64,000 nt of DNA from Asticcacaulis currens (GTDB taxonomy: Bacteria > Pseudomonadota > Alphaproteobacteria > Caulobacterales > Caulobacteraceae): positions 372,001 through 436,000 of the forward strand of contig NZ_JAQQKW010000001.1 in NCBI RefSeq assembly GCF_028550395.1. Direction: 5' to 3'. Numbering within the stretch: position 1 is the stretch's first letter; the number at the start of each line of letters is the position of its first letter. Under the pieces are notes generated by a model, which worked only from the letters and a program-made list of their open reading frames with translations, was not told the DNA's origin and did not search any database. Of this stretch, positions 8,816-17,726 are shown one piece after another. The translations under genes and the position numbers were made by a program.

Positions 8816-8846
8816 ACCCGGTCAGTCTCACTGACCGGGTTTTTTT
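8816..8846 (+). terminator. Rho-independent terminator just upstream of xth
   Basis: A 10-bp perfect stem ACCCGGTCAG/CTGACCGGGT with a 5-base loop is followed by seven T residues (8840-8846). It lies 180 bases after the MFS stop, so it ends either a long MFS trailer or a separate short transcript. The ATG at 8847 directly after the T tract is therefore an unlikely start for xth. Confidence 0.88.
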
Positions 8847-8864
8847 ATGCGTCAGGAAGCCCTT

Positions 8865-9665
8865 ATGCGTTTGTCGATTGCCTCATGGAACATCAACTCT
8901 GTGCGACTGAGGATTGATCAGGTCATACGTTTTCTCGACTTGGCGCGTCCGGACATCCTGTGCCTTCAGGAAATCAAGTGCCAGAACGGTGAGTTTCCGC
9001 GTAAGGCGTTTGAGGAAGCGGGCTATCCGCACATCCTTGTCACCGGTCAGAAGGGGTGGCACGGGGTAGCGCTGGTGTCGAAACTGCCGTTTGAAACCAA
9101 CGAAATCCTGCCCTTCTGCCGCCGGGGTGAAGCGCGCGTTCAGGGGATAAAGGCAGCCGGCATAGACCTTTGGAATTTCTATATTCCGGCGGGTGGCGAT
9201 GTCCCCGACCGGGAAGCCAATGACAAGTTCGATCATAAACTTGAATTTTATGAACGCCTGACCGCGTATCTGAAATCCCGCAATCCCGATGCACCCCTTC
9301 TGATTGCCGGCGACCTCAATATTGCGCCCGGTGAAAACGACGTGTGGAGCCACCGTCAGATGCTGAAGGTGGTCAGCCATACCCCGCCTGAGCTGGAGGC
9401 GTTCGCCAATCTGATGGACGCGGGCGGTTTTCACGACGCCTTCCGCGAACTGTGGCCGGAACCGCAAAAGCTGTTTACCTGGTGGAGCTATCGCGCCGCC
9501 GATTTCCGCAAGTCCAATCGCGGGCTACGACTCGATCACCTGCTAATCAATCCCGCCTTGAAGGCGCGTATCACGTCGCCTATAGCCGCCATTATCCACG
9601 ACCGCGTCCGCGAATGGGACCGGCCGTCGGATCACGCCCCTATTCAGATCGAGTTCGACCTATGA
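8865..9665 (+). CDS. xth: Exodeoxyribonuclease III (Xth), AP endonuclease
   Basis: The 266-residue enzyme of the exonuclease-endonuclease-phosphatase fold cuts DNA at abasic sites in base-excision repair. Motifs are SWNINSVRLR (N), DILCLQEIKCQ (metal-binding E), YIPAGG, IAGDLNIAP (catalytic D and N), GLRLDHLL and the terminal SDHAPI (catalytic His). The ATG at 8865 is preferred over 8847 because the latter abuts the terminator T tract, and MRLSIASWNINSVR is the family N-terminus. Its stop overlaps the next start (ATGA). Confidence 0.96.
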   Translation: MRLSIASWNINSVRLRIDQVIRFLDLARPDILCLQEIKCQNGEFPRKAFEEAGYPHILVTGQKGWHGVALVSKLPFETNEILPFCRRGEARVQGIKAAGIDLWNFYIPAGGDVPDREANDKFDHKLEFYERLTAYLKSRNPDAPLLIAGDLNIAPGENDVWSHRQMLKVVSHTPPELEAFANLMDAGGFHDAFRELWPEPQKLFTWWSYRAADFRKSNRGLRLDHLLINPALKARITSPIAAIIHDRVREWDRPSDHAPIQIEFDL

Positions 9666-10126
9666 CCGAAGACGCCCTGCCGGCAGAAGCCGGGCTACCC
9701 GCCGAAATTCTGGCCAAGGCCGATTTCCGTTACAATGAATATGCCTGGAGGATCAAAGACATCCCCGAAGTTATCCGCGCTGCAACCAGGGCCGGATTTA
9801 TGAGTCTGGGCGGCCAACTTCAGATCCGCATTCCGGACGCCATCGGCGAATGTCACTGGGTCGAAACCGACCCGGCGGGTTTGGCTCCGGCTGACCTGCC
9901 TTGGGCAGTGCGTATCCGCATGGTTGAGGAGCTGGCGCTACAGGACTGGGAAGAACTGAAAGCGCATTACGACTTCGCCGAGCAGGTCAGACTGGCCTTT
10001 CCGGCGGTACTGGAACCCTATCTGGCCAAGGGCGGTAAGCTGGAAGATGCCCTATGGTTTACGTGGTACGTCATTGACGAGGAAAATGAGCGCCAGCACC
10101 GCGAAGCGGAGGGATTGGAAGAATAG
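9662..10126 (+). CDS. Conserved hypothetical protein coupled to xth
   Basis: The 155-residue soluble protein begins MTEDALPAEAG, with its ATG overlapping the xth stop by four bases, so it is likely translated with xth. It is acidic, has no signal peptide or membrane segment, and is rich in Trp, Tyr and Glu (FTWYVIDEENERQ). The frame stays open far upstream, but that stretch is xth read in another frame. I do not recognise a domain. The coupling hints at a stress or repair role, which is only contextual. Confidence 0.75.
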   Translation: MTEDALPAEAGLPAEILAKADFRYNEYAWRIKDIPEVIRAATRAGFMSLGGQLQIRIPDAIGECHWVETDPAGLAPADLPWAVRIRMVEELALQDWEELKAHYDFAEQVRLAFPAVLEPYLAKGGKLEDALWFTWYVIDEENERQHREAEGLEE

Positions 10127-10159
10127 CCCTCTCCCCATATCTCGGCAATGGGAGAAGGG
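10127..10159. terminator. Hairpin between convergent genes, probable bidirectional terminator
   Basis: Imperfect arms CCCTCTCCCCA (10127-10137) and TGGGAGAAGGG (10149-10159) fill the 33 bases between two convergent stop codons. The CCCTCTCC/GGAGAGGG type of hairpin is common between alphaproteobacterial genes. There is no long T tract. Confidence 0.45.
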
Positions 10160-10567
10160 TCAGCGTAGCTCCTTGCGTACCATCAGCTTCAAACCCGACC
10201 ACACGTCGCTGACGGCGCAGACCTTCACATCGACAAAGCCCAGCGGTAGACAGACCTCGCGGATAACGTCTTCAGTAATATCGGTGGGCACTTTTGAAGC
10301 CTTCTTGGGCCACGATACCCAGACCATGCCGTCTGGTCTCAGGGCCCTACGCCAATGCGTCAGCGCCGCTTCCAGAATTACACGCTCATTGGTGAAAATG
10401 TGCACCAGTTCCGGGTCATCAGCCCCGAACTCCACACCGTCGGGTAACGGTTCAAGCCAGTTGTTATAGTCTTCCGGTGCGCCGACTAAAACCGCACGCA
10501 TACCCGGTTTGTAACCGAGTTTCCTGGCCAAAGGTGTGCCGGAGTATCCTGCGCTGGATTTAGTCAT
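10160..10567 (-). CDS. DUF3052 family protein
   Basis: The 135-residue protein begins MTKSSAGYSGTPLARKLGYKPGM, the recognisable N-terminus of DUF3052 proteins, which have a Rossmann-like fold of unknown function. It continues with LVHIFTNERVILEAALTHWRRALRPDGMVWVSWPKKASKV, resembling the end of a methyltransferase-like fold without an obvious SAM motif. I chose the ATG at 10567 over 10612 on family length. Its start overlaps the end of the upstream gene by eight bases, so the two are probably co-translated. Confidence 0.82.
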   Translation of the reverse strand: MTKSSAGYSGTPLARKLGYKPGMRAVLVGAPEDYNNWLEPLPDGVEFGADDPELVHIFTNERVILEAALTHWRRALRPDGMVWVSWPKKASKVPTDITEDVIREVCLPLGFVDVKVCAVSDVWSGLKLMVRKELR

Positions 10568-10988
10568 TGATGTCCCAGCCTTCATAAACCCCTTTGTTGA
10601 CTTGGACATCATGATCCCAGCGCCACCGTGCGTCCCGCAGAGATTGTCTTTCGGCCATCATTAAAAGGGTGATGGTGACGCGCCACAGCGTCTGATCTGC
10701 GTCCAGAGACAGTGTCAAATCCGCCTGAGACTTCACACTGTCCAGAAAAGTCTGCGCCTTTTCTTCTGAAGGAAAGCTGTATCGAAAACGCAATCGCTGA
10801 GGCTTTGTCAGATCGAAACCATCGCGCCAAAAAGAATAGGACCTAGCGTAATCATCATCATTGTAAATACTTATCGAATAAGTCTTTACACGATTAAAAC
10901 CAAAGAACTGTGTCCCCCAGCGAATTAGCCAAGATACGACCAGAAAGCCCGCAATAAGTGCGGCTGTTATCCAAATCGTCTCCCACAC
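10560..10988 (-). CDS. Membrane-anchored protein, possible RraB-like domain
   Basis: The 142-residue protein has one N-terminal transmembrane helix (WITAALIAGFLVVSWLIRW) and a soluble domain. The pattern DFDLTKP-type start, paired strands and a final W-x-V strand followed by an M-rich helix (WRVTITLLMMAERQ) recalls the RNase E inhibitor RraB/DUF695 fold, but this match is by eye and weak. Base composition is visibly more AT-rich than neighbouring genes (for example tcatcatcattgtaaatact), suggesting recent acquisition or weak constraint. It is the first gene of a two-gene unit with the DUF3052 gene. Confidence 0.65.
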   Translation of the reverse strand: MWETIWITAALIAGFLVVSWLIRWGTQFFGFNRVKTYSISIYNDDDYARSYSFWRDGFDLTKPQRLRFRYSFPSEEKAQTFLDSVKSQADLTLSLDADQTLWRVTITLLMMAERQSLRDARWRWDHDVQVNKGVYEGWDIND

Positions 10989-11033
10989 AGCTTTTCCCCC
11001 AACAAAAAACCGGGACCATCAGGCCCCGGCTTT

Positions 11034-11717
11034 CTAAAACTGCAACCTGTACCCACCCGCGTCAGTCATCAGCAGACGGGCATTGGCCGGATCAGGCTCG
11101 ATCTTTTGGCGCAGACGATAGACATGGGTTTCCAGCGTGTGCGTGGTCACCCCGGCATTATAGCCCCACACCTCGGTCAGCAGTTCTTCGCGTGAAATCG
11201 GCTTGCCGCCGGCGCGATAGAGGTATTTGAGGATGTTGGTTTCTTTTTCGGTCAGGCGGATCTTCTTCTGCACCTGATCGATCAGCAATTTGAGCGCCGG
11301 TTTGAATTCGTAAGGCCCGATGCGGAAGGTCGCGTCTTCGGACGTTTCGTGGCTGCGGACCTGAGCGCGGATACGCGCCAGCAGGACGGCAAAGCGAAAC
11401 GGCTTGGTGACATAGTCATTGGCCCCCGCATCCAGCCCCAGAATCTGATCGGAATCAGACGCCGCCCCGGTCAGCATGATCACCGGCGTGGTCAGGCCGG
11501 ATTTACGCAACAGGCGGCAGGCTTCACGCCCATCCATATCCGGCAAATCAACATCCAGCAGGATCAGGTCGGCATTGATGGTCTTCCCAAGGCGGATGCC
11601 TTCGGTGCCGTTCGATGCCTGAGTGACCTTGAACTCTTCGTGAAGTTCAAGTTGTTCGGCCAGCGCCTCGCGCAGTTCGTCATCGTCATCAACGATCAGC
11701 AGGGTTTTTTGTTGCAC
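11034..11717 (-). CDS. cenR: OmpR-family response regulator, CenR
   Basis: The 227-residue protein has a receiver domain with acidic pocket VDDDDE (residues 9-14), phosphoacceptor D55 (LLDVDLPDMDG), T83 and K105 (VTKPF), followed by an OmpR/PhoB winged helix (KIRLTEKETNILKYLYRAGG to THTLETHVYRLRQKIE). The wording RFAVLLARIRAQ and GVTTHTLETHVYRLRQK closely matches what I remember of alphaproteobacterial CenR, an essential regulator of envelope integrity in Caulobacter. The gene order cenR-ldt-yggS-thiE-ntrZ-lipoprotein-leuS-lptE-holA-parB also matches my memory of C. crescentus. The cognate kinase CenK is not nearby. Confidence 0.85.
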   Translation of the reverse strand: MQQKTLLIVDDDDELREALAEQLELHEEFKVTQASNGTEGIRLGKTINADLILLDVDLPDMDGREACRLLRKSGLTTPVIMLTGAASDSDQILGLDAGANDYVTKPFRFAVLLARIRAQVRSHETSEDATFRIGPYEFKPALKLLIDQVQKKIRLTEKETNILKYLYRAGGKPISREELLTEVWGYNAGVTTHTLETHVYRLRQKIEPDPANARLLMTDAGGYRLQF

Positions 11718-11771
11718 CTTAATCCTGTAGCGTTGTGGGTGTTTTTTTCAGTTCAGGGTGTAAACCGGCCT

Positions 11772-12281
11772 ATGGTCAAGATTTTTACCGCATACGCCGA
11801 GGGTTTTCTAGTCTTAAACTCAGATAGGGTGCATTGCGCGCTGGGTAAAGGGGGCGTTGTTCCGGCGGCCGACAAAAGAGAAGGCGATCTGCGCTCGCCG
11901 CTCGGGATGTGGCCGGTGCGTTATGTCTGGTACCGTCCGGACCGCCTGCCCGTGCCGGAAACCGTCCTTCCGGTAAAGGCCCTGTCGCCCGATGACGGCT
12001 GGTGCGACGATGTAAGCAGTAATCTTTATAATCTGCCCGTCAAACTCCCCTTTGATGGATCGCACGAAACGCTGTGGCGCGAGGATCATGTCTATGACCT
12101 GATCGTTGTGCTGGGTCATAATGACGACCCGCCGGTCAAGGGGCTGGGCTCAGCCATATTCCTGCATCTGGCGCGTGAGGACTATTCCGGCACCGAAGGT
12201 TGCGTGGCGCTCAGTCTGGACCATCTGCGCGAACTGCTGAAAACGGCCGACGCCGAAACCTATGTGGAGATAAGCCGATAA
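11772..12281 (+). CDS. L,D-transpeptidase-like (YkuD domain) protein
   Basis: The 169-residue protein has no obvious signal peptide. The YkuD signature is visible as VVLGHNDDP, then FLHLAREDYSGTEGCVALS, with the catalytic histidine in HLAR and the nucleophilic cysteine in EGC. The substrate-facing segment KREGDLRSPLGMWPVR is typical of the short proteobacterial subfamily. Classical members cross-link peptidoglycan through 3-3 bonds or attach lipoproteins; export of this one is not evident from sequence. Start ATG 11772 is the first Met matching the family. It is divergent from cenR, an envelope regulator, with only 54 bases between, so the promoters probably overlap. Confidence 0.85.
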   Translation: MVKIFTAYAEGFLVLNSDRVHCALGKGGVVPAADKREGDLRSPLGMWPVRYVWYRPDRLPVPETVLPVKALSPDDGWCDDVSSNLYNLPVKLPFDGSHETLWREDHVYDLIVVLGHNDDPPVKGLGSAIFLHLAREDYSGTEGCVALSLDHLRELLKTADAETYVEISR

Positions 12282-12313
12282 TCTCCGCCGTTGCCAAGGC
12301 ATGGCGAGGCGAT

Positions 12314-12979
12314 TCAGCGCTGACCGAAAATCGCCGTGCCTACGCGGATCTCGTTCGATCCGAAGCGCAGGGCCGTTTCGAAGTCGTCACTCATTCCCAT
12401 GCTGAGATGCCCGATGCCGTTGCGCTCGGCGATCTTGCGTAACAGGGCGAAATAGGGACCGCGCGGTCCTTCGACCGGCGGAATACACATCAGGCCGCGC
12501 GGCTCAAGCCCATAGCTGCGCACTGTCGCGATAAAGGCGTCGGCTTCAGTCGGCAAAATCCCGGCCTTTTGCGCTTCTTCGCCGATATTGACCTGCACAT
12601 AGATGTGCGGTGAGCGACCCTGCTTTTGTGCCTCATCCGAGATGGCACGGGCGATCTTTTCCCGATCAACGCTTTCGATAATATCGAAAAAAGCCACGGC
12701 ATCGGCGGCCTTATTGCTTTGAAGCGGGCCGATGAGGCACAATGTCAGATCGGGATATTGATCCTTTACCGGCCTCCAGCGTTCCATCGCTTCCTGCACA
12801 CGGTTCTCGCCAAATCGCCGATGGCCAGCCTCCAGCACCGGGCGTATAACCTCCCAGGGTTGGTTTTTGGACACCGCGGTTAGGCAAGCGGAATCTTCCG
12901 GCCGCCCGGTCAGTTTCAGCGTCTTGTGCAGACCTTTGACAATACGCGCGTAATTTTCCGCCGAAGGTGAAGATGACAT
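12314..12979 (-). CDS. YggS-family PLP homeostasis protein
   Basis: This is a single-domain alanine-racemase-like TIM barrel of 221 residues that binds pyridoxal phosphate and maintains vitamin B6 pools, without known catalytic turnover. The PLP lysine is in LTAVSKNQPWE (K38), and HRRFGENRVQEAMERW, LIGPLQSNK, SVDREKIA and MGMSDDFETALRFGSNEIRVGTAIFG are diagnostic. ATG 12979 starts MSSSPSAENYARI; the long open frame upstream has no similarity. The start overlaps that of the divergent thiE-like gene, so the two genes share one very compact promoter region. Confidence 0.92.
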   Translation of the reverse strand: MSSSPSAENYARIVKGLHKTLKLTGRPEDSACLTAVSKNQPWEVIRPVLEAGHRRFGENRVQEAMERWRPVKDQYPDLTLCLIGPLQSNKAADAVAFFDIIESVDREKIARAISDEAQKQGRSPHIYVQVNIGEEAQKAGILPTEADAFIATVRSYGLEPRGLMCIPPVEGPRGPYFALLRKIAERNGIGHLSMGMSDDFETALRFGSNEIRVGTAIFGQR

Positions 12980-13614
12980 ACCGAACCCGCTACGCCTTTC
13001 TGATGAACCGGGCCAAAGACATAGCCCGCCACGCACATATGTCCAGTGCGAACGGGCGCGACCTGCCTCCTCTGTTTTACCTAACTGATCCCAAACGCAC
13101 ACCGCATCCGGAAGAGATTGTCGCGCACCTGCCTACCGGAGCGGGTGTGATCTACCGCCATTTCGGTGACCCCCATGCCGAGGCCCATGCCCGTGTCTTA
13201 CGCACCCTGTGCGCCGACAACGGCGTGAGACTTCTGATTGGGCAAGACGACGCTCTCGCCGAAGAGGTGGGGGCCGACGGAGTGCATCTGCCGGAACGGG
13301 CACTGTCAAAAGGGCCGGATATACGCGAACGGCACCCGTACTGGCTGATTACCGGCGCCTGTCACGGCTGCGAGACTTTAGATTTGGGAGAGGTCACAGC
13401 GCTGGATGGCCTCTTCATTTCACCGATTTTCACCAGTCAGAGCCCGTCGGCAAAGGATATCGCGCCTCTGGGCGTGAAGGGTATCCAGATGTTTTGCGAC
13501 CTCAGCCCGGTACCGGTTCTGGGTTTAGGGGGGATCAGTGCAGACAATGCCGATCAGTTGACGCACTCCGGACTGGCCGGTTTTGGCGCGATAGACGCGT
13601 TTCAGCTTAAATGA
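12973..13614 (+). CDS. Thiamine-phosphate synthase (ThiE) family protein
   Basis: This TIM-barrel protein of about 213 residues has PPLFYLTDPKRTPHPEE, GAGVIYRHFGD, LLIGQDDALAEEVGADGVHLPE and SPIFTSQSPSAKD..PLG, which correspond to the phosphate- and pyrimidine-binding loops of ThiE. It shows small divergences seen in the Caulobacter-type paralogue. It may condense HMP-PP with thiazole phosphate, but no other thi gene is nearby, so the exact reaction is uncertain. GAAGG six bases upstream supports ATG 12973; ATG 13003 would avoid overlap with the divergent yggS start. Its stop abuts the ntrZ stop in TGATCA. Confidence 0.8.
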   Translation: MTYRTRYAFLMNRAKDIARHAHMSSANGRDLPPLFYLTDPKRTPHPEEIVAHLPTGAGVIYRHFGDPHAEAHARVLRTLCADNGVRLLIGQDDALAEEVGADGVHLPERALSKGPDIRERHPYWLITGACHGCETLDLGEVTALDGLFISPIFTSQSPSAKDIAPLGVKGIQMFCDLSPVPVLGLGGISADNADQLTHSGLAGFGAIDAFQLK

Positions 13615-14028
13615 TCAGAACTTGAATGTGGTTTCCAGACGCACGCGGGGCTGGTCCTTATCGGCCGCCGGATCGCGCGGTTGCAGCGACTTGGTCTTTT
13701 CACCGAAGCCGACCGTACCGCCCACGCGCACGGAGGGCGAAATCTTGTAGAAGGCACCCGCGTCCACATCGTTCCAGCCGGACGGGCGTGCCTCGTCCTG
13801 GTTGAGATCGAGTTTCAAACCCCAGCGGCCTTTGACGGACCACTGATAGATTTTCGACTGCTGGCGGCTAGCGCCCGTGGTATCGGTGGAAATCGTGCTG
13901 AGGCTGAGCGGCGCGGAGCTTTCGCTGGCTTTGGGCTTACTGTTCTGGCTATTAAGCGCATAGGCAGGCATGGAGGCGACGAGCGCCACGGCCATAACCG
14001 ATACCCCTGCTGCAATAACCCGTTTCAT
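13615..14028 (-). CDS. ntrZ: NtrZ-like periplasmic regulatory protein
   Basis: The 137-residue secreted protein has signal peptide MKRVIAAGVSVMAVALVASMPAYA, a Ser/Thr-rich linker and a C-terminal part built like a few strands of an outer-membrane barrel (RWGLKLDLNQ, WNDVDAGAFYKISPSVRVGG, VRLETTFKF). This layout matches NtrZ, which in Caulobacter acts in the periplasm on the NtrY sensor kinase. NtrYX are not in the window. Identification rests on remembered sequence pattern plus position near cenR and parAB. It is convergent with the thiE-like gene without any gap. Confidence 0.72.
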   Translation of the reverse strand: MKRVIAAGVSVMAVALVASMPAYALNSQNSKPKASESSAPLSLSTISTDTTGASRQQSKIYQWSVKGRWGLKLDLNQDEARPSGWNDVDAGAFYKISPSVRVGGTVGFGEKTKSLQPRDPAADKDQPRVRLETTFKF

Positions 14029-14554
14029 AACACTGCCACATTAGACGATCGGCCCGCAGGCCAGCCACGCTCACTAATCAAGGACACGCCATATATGGGT
14101 GATATGACGGATTTTTGAAACCGCCGTCAGCACCGTTTTTTAGCCTGTCCGACCATAGCCTGCACCCTGATTTGGGCACAGATATGTTACACATCGCTTA
14201 AAAGCCTGTACCGACGAAATCAATAGTGATCGACGTTATTTGGCAAAGCTGTCAAATTCGCTCAAAAGATGTGATCAAATAGACACGCCGTCTGGCATCC
14301 GAAGAGATGCACATTTCGAACCGAATGCGACTTTGCCGCACAACTGCCGCGATTGGGTGCCAGCCTGCCCCGGATTTCGCTCGCGCGCCTCCTGTCGGGA
14401 GTCTGGCCAGGCGGGCAAGGCAGGGGCCGGGGGACAAGGAAAGGCTTGTCATACCCCCGTTTGCTCATGCTATAGAGCGGTTAACAGGCCGGGTGCCCAT
14501 CTGCCTTTCCGGAAGGTGGCGCGTCGGGACAGAATGCGGAGTGGACGACACACT
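14029..14554. other. 526-base spacer between divergent ntrZ and DUF3576 lipoprotein genes
   Basis: No convincing gene, tRNA or repeat copy is visible. The right part is GC-rich and holds a stem-loop at 14428-14459. It ends in TATAGAGCGGTTAACAG about 80 bases before the lipoprotein start, which could include a -10 element. The left part (14080-14250) is AT-richer and presumably holds the ntrZ promoter. The length is unusual for this compact window. Confidence 0.5.
14428..14459 (+). other. Stable stem-loop in leader of DUF3576 lipoprotein gene
   Basis: CGGGGGACAAG (14428-14438) pairs with CTTGTC...CCCCCG (14445-14459) around a GAAAGG loop, with a three-base ATA bulge. No T tract follows, so it is more likely a leader RNA structure than a terminator. 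Confidence 0.35.
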
Positions 14555-15049
14555 ATGAAGACGATCAAGAAGGCGGCTCTGATTACGCTGGCCGCAGCCC
14601 TGTCTCTGAGCCTGACGGGCTGCCTGAGCTTAGGCAAGAAGAACGAGACGACCATCGACGCTAAGGCCGAAAAGCGCGGTTTCCTGGGTCTCGGGGGTGC
14701 CAAGCCGATCAGCGAACAGGCCAACGCGACGATCGGCGTCAACTCTTATCTGTGGCGCGCCTCGCTCGACACCATTTCGTTCATGCCGCTGGCCTCCGCC
14801 GATCCGTGGGGCGGCATCATCGTCACTGACTGGTACGCCAACCCGGAAAAGCCGGATGAGCGTTTCAAGGCCACGGTCTATATCCTTGATACCCGTCTGC
14901 GCGCAGACGCTCTGAACGTCTCGCTGTACAAGCAGGTCAATACGGGCGGTCAGTGGGTGGACGCCAGTGTCTCGGCCCAGACCCAGATCGACATCGAAAA
15001 CGCTATTCTGACGCGCGCGCGTCAGCTGCGTCTGTCCAATGTGAAATAA
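14555..15049 (+). CDS. DUF3576 domain lipoprotein
   Basis: The 164-residue protein has a lipoprotein signal peptide (KKAALITLAAALSLSLTGCLS, lipobox LTGC, cysteine at about residue 24). The DUF3576 domain is recognisable by NATIGVNSYLWRASLDTISFMPLASADPWGGIIVTDWY. The family is alphaproteobacterial, envelope-located and of unknown function. It precedes leuS and is separated from it by a strong terminator, so it is probably a single-gene unit. The DPWGG..ITDWY core suggests a beta-rich fold. Confidence 0.9.
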   Translation: MKTIKKAALITLAAALSLSLTGCLSLGKKNETTIDAKAEKRGFLGLGGAKPISEQANATIGVNSYLWRASLDTISFMPLASADPWGGIIVTDWYANPEKPDERFKATVYILDTRLRADALNVSLYKQVNTGGQWVDASVSAQTQIDIENAILTRARQLRLSNVK

Positions 15050-15072
15050 GCCCTTCTCCGGCTGCAAAATTA

Positions 15073-15110
15073 AGGGCGTTCGGGCTTTGACCCGGACGCT
15101 CTTTTTGTTT
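15073..15110 (+). terminator. Rho-independent terminator after DUF3576 gene
   Basis: A 12-bp stem AGGGCGTTCGGG/CCCGGACGCTCT (with G-T pairs) and a CTTTGA loop is followed by TTTTTGTTT. It lies 24 bases after the stop codon and 47 before leuS. Confidence 0.88.
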
Positions 15111-15156
15111 ATGCCGGACGCCTGTTTTTCGCGCCAATCGCGCTAAAGGTCCGTTG

Positions 15157-17724
15157 ATGTCCCGCTACAATCCCAAAGAGTCCGAACCGAAACAACGCGC
15201 CCGCTGGGATGCCGCCCAGACTTTCCTGACCCGGTCGAAGGAGCAGGCTGGCGACAAGCCGAAATACTACGTCCTTGAGATGTTCCCCTACCCGTCCGGC
15301 CGCATCCATATGGGCCATGTGCGCAACTACGCCATGGGTGACCTCGTGGCGCGCTTTAAACGCGCGCGCGGTTTCAACGTGCTGCACCCGATGGGCTGGG
15401 ACGCCTTTGGTATGCCGGCGGAAAACGCGGCCATGGAACGCGGTATCCACCCGAAGGGCTGGACCTACGACAATATCGCCAGCATGAAAGCGCAACTTCA
15501 GCGCCTGGGCCTGTCGATCGACTGGACGCGCGAATTTGCCACCTGCGATCCTAGCTATTATGGCAAGCAGCAGAAGTGGTTCCTCGACCTGCTAAAGCAC
15601 GGCCTCGTCTACCGCAAGGAGTCTCAGGTCAACTGGGACCCGGTGGACAATACGGTTCTGGCGAATGAACAGGTCATCGACGGCAAGGGCTGGCGTTCGG
15701 GTGCTGTGGTCGAAAAGCGCAACCTGACCCAGTGGTTCCTCAAGATCACCCAGTACGCCGACGATCTGGTCGAAGGGCTTTCGACACTTGACCGCTGGCC
15801 GGACAAGGTGCGCCTGATGCAGGCCAACTGGATCGGCCGCTCCAAGGGTCTGAAGTTCAAATTCGACTTCGCGGGCGACGTGGCGCACGAACCGCTGGAA
15901 GTCTATACCACCCGTCCGGACACCCTGTTCGGCGCGGGCTTCGTCGCCGTGGCCGCCGATCATCCGCTGGTTAAGGCCCTGCCTGTGACCCCGGAACTGG
16001 ACGCCTTCCTAGATCAGGTCAAAAAGGGCGGTACGACACAGGAAGAGATCGACACCGGCGAAAAGCTTGGTTTCAACACCGGTCTGAAGGTCGTGCATCC
16101 GTTCAAGCCGGGTGAGACTCTGGACGTGTGGATCGCCAACTTCGTCCTGATGGGCTACGGCACCGGAGCCATTTTCGGCTGCCCAGCGCATGACCAGCGC
16201 GATCTCGACTTTGCCCGTAAATACGATTTGCCGGTGCGCGAAGTGGTCCTGCCAGCCGATGCCGATGCGGCCAGTTTCAAGGTGGAAACCGAGGCCTATA
16301 CCGGTCCCGGCACGATCTTCAATTCCGAATTCCTCGACGGTCTGGACATCGAAACCGCAAAGGCGACGGCGATTGAAAAGATCGAGTCCATGGGTCATGG
16401 CGAAGGCGCCATCATCTATCGCCTTCGTGATTGGGGCGTGTCGCGCCAGCGCTACTGGGGTTGCCCCATCCCGGTCATCCATTGTGACGATTGCGGCGTC
16501 GTGCCGGTGCCGGACGACCAGTTGCCCGTTACCCTGCCCGAAGACGTGACCTTCGACGTGCCGGGCAACCCGCTGGACCGTCACCCGACCTGGAAGCATG
16601 TCAATTGCCCCCACTGTGGCAAGTCGGCGCGCCGCGAAACCGACACGCTCGACACCTTTGTGGATTCGTCGTGGTATTTCGCGCGCTTTACGGCTCCCGA
16701 CGCCTCAGAGGCCATTCGCAAGGCCGATGCTGACTACTGGCTGCCCGTTGATCAGTATATCGGGGGTATTGAGCACGCCATCCTGCACCTGCTCTATTCG
16801 CGCTTTATCACCCGCGCGCTCAACACCTGCGGCTATTTGGATGTGAAGGAGCCGTTCGCCGGCCTGTTTACCCAAGGTATGCTGACGCACGAGACCTATA
16901 AGACAGCTTCAGGCGAGTGGGTTGATCCGTCAGACGTCGAAGTCACCAGCGAAGGCAGCAAGCGTAGCGCCATCAAGCTGTCCACCGGCGAAGCGCTGAA
17001 AATCGGCGACGTCGAAAAGATGTCGAAGTCGAAAAAGAACGTCGTCGCTCCGGAAGACATTTTCGACACCTATGGCGTCGATGCGGCGCGTTTGTTCGTG
17101 TTGTCCGACTCCCCGCCTGAGCGCGATGTGCAGTGGACCGCATCGGGCGTCGAAGGCTCGTGGCGCTTTACATCACGCGTGTGGGCGGAATTCGACAGCC
17201 TGCCTGAGGGTGATGTTCCGGCTACGGACGAAGCCGCCGCGCTCGAGCTGCGCAAGGTGGCGCATAAGGCTGCCAAGGCCGTGACCGAAGGCTTCGAAGG
17301 CTTCCGCTTCAACGGCGCGATCGCAAAGCTTTATGAGTTCGTCAACGCCCTGCGCGCTTCGGACGTACAAAAGACCGGTACCGCAGCGCGCCGGGAAGCC
17401 CTGACCATTCTGGCTGGGCTGATCGCCCCCGTGACACCGCACCTGGCCGAAGAAGGCTGGGCACGTCTGGGGCATGATGGCCTGATCGCCGACGCCGCCT
17501 GGCCGCAATTTGATCCGGCTCTGGCCACCGACGACGTCTATACCCTGCCCGTTCAGGTCAACGGTAAGAAGCGTGGTGAGCTTCAGGTGCCGCTCAATGC
17601 CACCGAGGCGGAGATCCGTGAAATGGCGCTTGCCGACGAGGGCGTGAAGCGTCATCTTGACGGCGTCACGGTGCGTAAGGTCATCGTCGTTCCGAACCGC
17701 ATCCTCAACTTTGTCGTAGGCTGA
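15157..17724 (+). CDS. leuS: Leucyl-tRNA synthetase
   Basis: The 855-residue class I synthetase charges tRNA-Leu. The HIGH-type motif is HMGH at residues 51-54 ([13 protein letters not shown]). The CP1 editing domain shows [12 protein letters not shown] and [15 protein letters not shown], a zinc-type CxxC pair (VNCPHCGKS) follows, and the KMSKS loop [11 protein letters not shown] is near residue 620. ATG 15157 follows a TTG at 15154 and matches the family start MSRYNPKE. It leads the conserved leuS-lptE-holA operon, with two bases before lptE. Confidence 0.98.
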   Translation: MSRYNPKESEPKQRARWDAAQTFLTRSKEQAGDKPKYYVLEMFPYPSGRIHMGHVRNYAMGDLVARFKRARGFNVLHPMGWDAFGMPAENAAMERGIHPKGWTYDNIASMKAQLQRLGLSIDWTREFATCDPSYYGKQQKWFLDLLKHGLVYRKESQVNWDPVDNTVLANEQVIDGKGWRSGAVVEKRNLTQWFLKITQYADDLVEGLSTLDRWPDKVRLMQANWIGRSKGLKFKFDFAGDVAHEPLEVYTTRPDTLFGAGFVAVAADHPLVKALPVTPELDAFLDQVKKGGTTQEEIDTGEKLGFNTGLKVVHPFKPGETLDVWIANFVLMGYGTGAIFGCPAHDQRDLDFARKYDLPVREVVLPADADAASFKVETEAYTGPGTIFNSEFLDGLDIETAKATAIEKIESMGHGEGAIIYRLRDWGVSRQRYWGCPIPVIHCDDCGVVPVPDDQLPVTLPEDVTFDVPGNPLDRHPTWKHVNCPHCGKSARRETDTLDTFVDSSWYFARFTAPDASEAIRKADADYWLPVDQYIGGIEHAILHLLYSRFITRALNTCGYLDVKEPFAGLFTQGMLTHETYKTASGEWVDPSDVEVTSEGSKRSAIKLSTGEALKIGDVEKMSKSKKNVVAPEDIFDTYGVDAARLFVLSDSPPERDVQWTASGVEGSWRFTSRVWAEFDSLPEGDVPATDEAAALELRKVAHKAAKAVTEGFEGFRFNGAIAKLYEFVNALRASDVQKTGTAARREALTILAGLIAPVTPHLAEEGWARLGHDGLIADAAWPQFDPALATDDVYTLPVQVNGKKRGELQVPLNATEAEIREMALADEGVKRHLDGVTVRKVIVVPNRILNFVVG

Positions 17725-17726
17725 CC

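Noticed and set aside
9452-9661. Upstream extension of the hypothetical gene after xth
   Set aside because: It is xth read in another frame; the ATGA overlap at 9662 is the natural coupled start.
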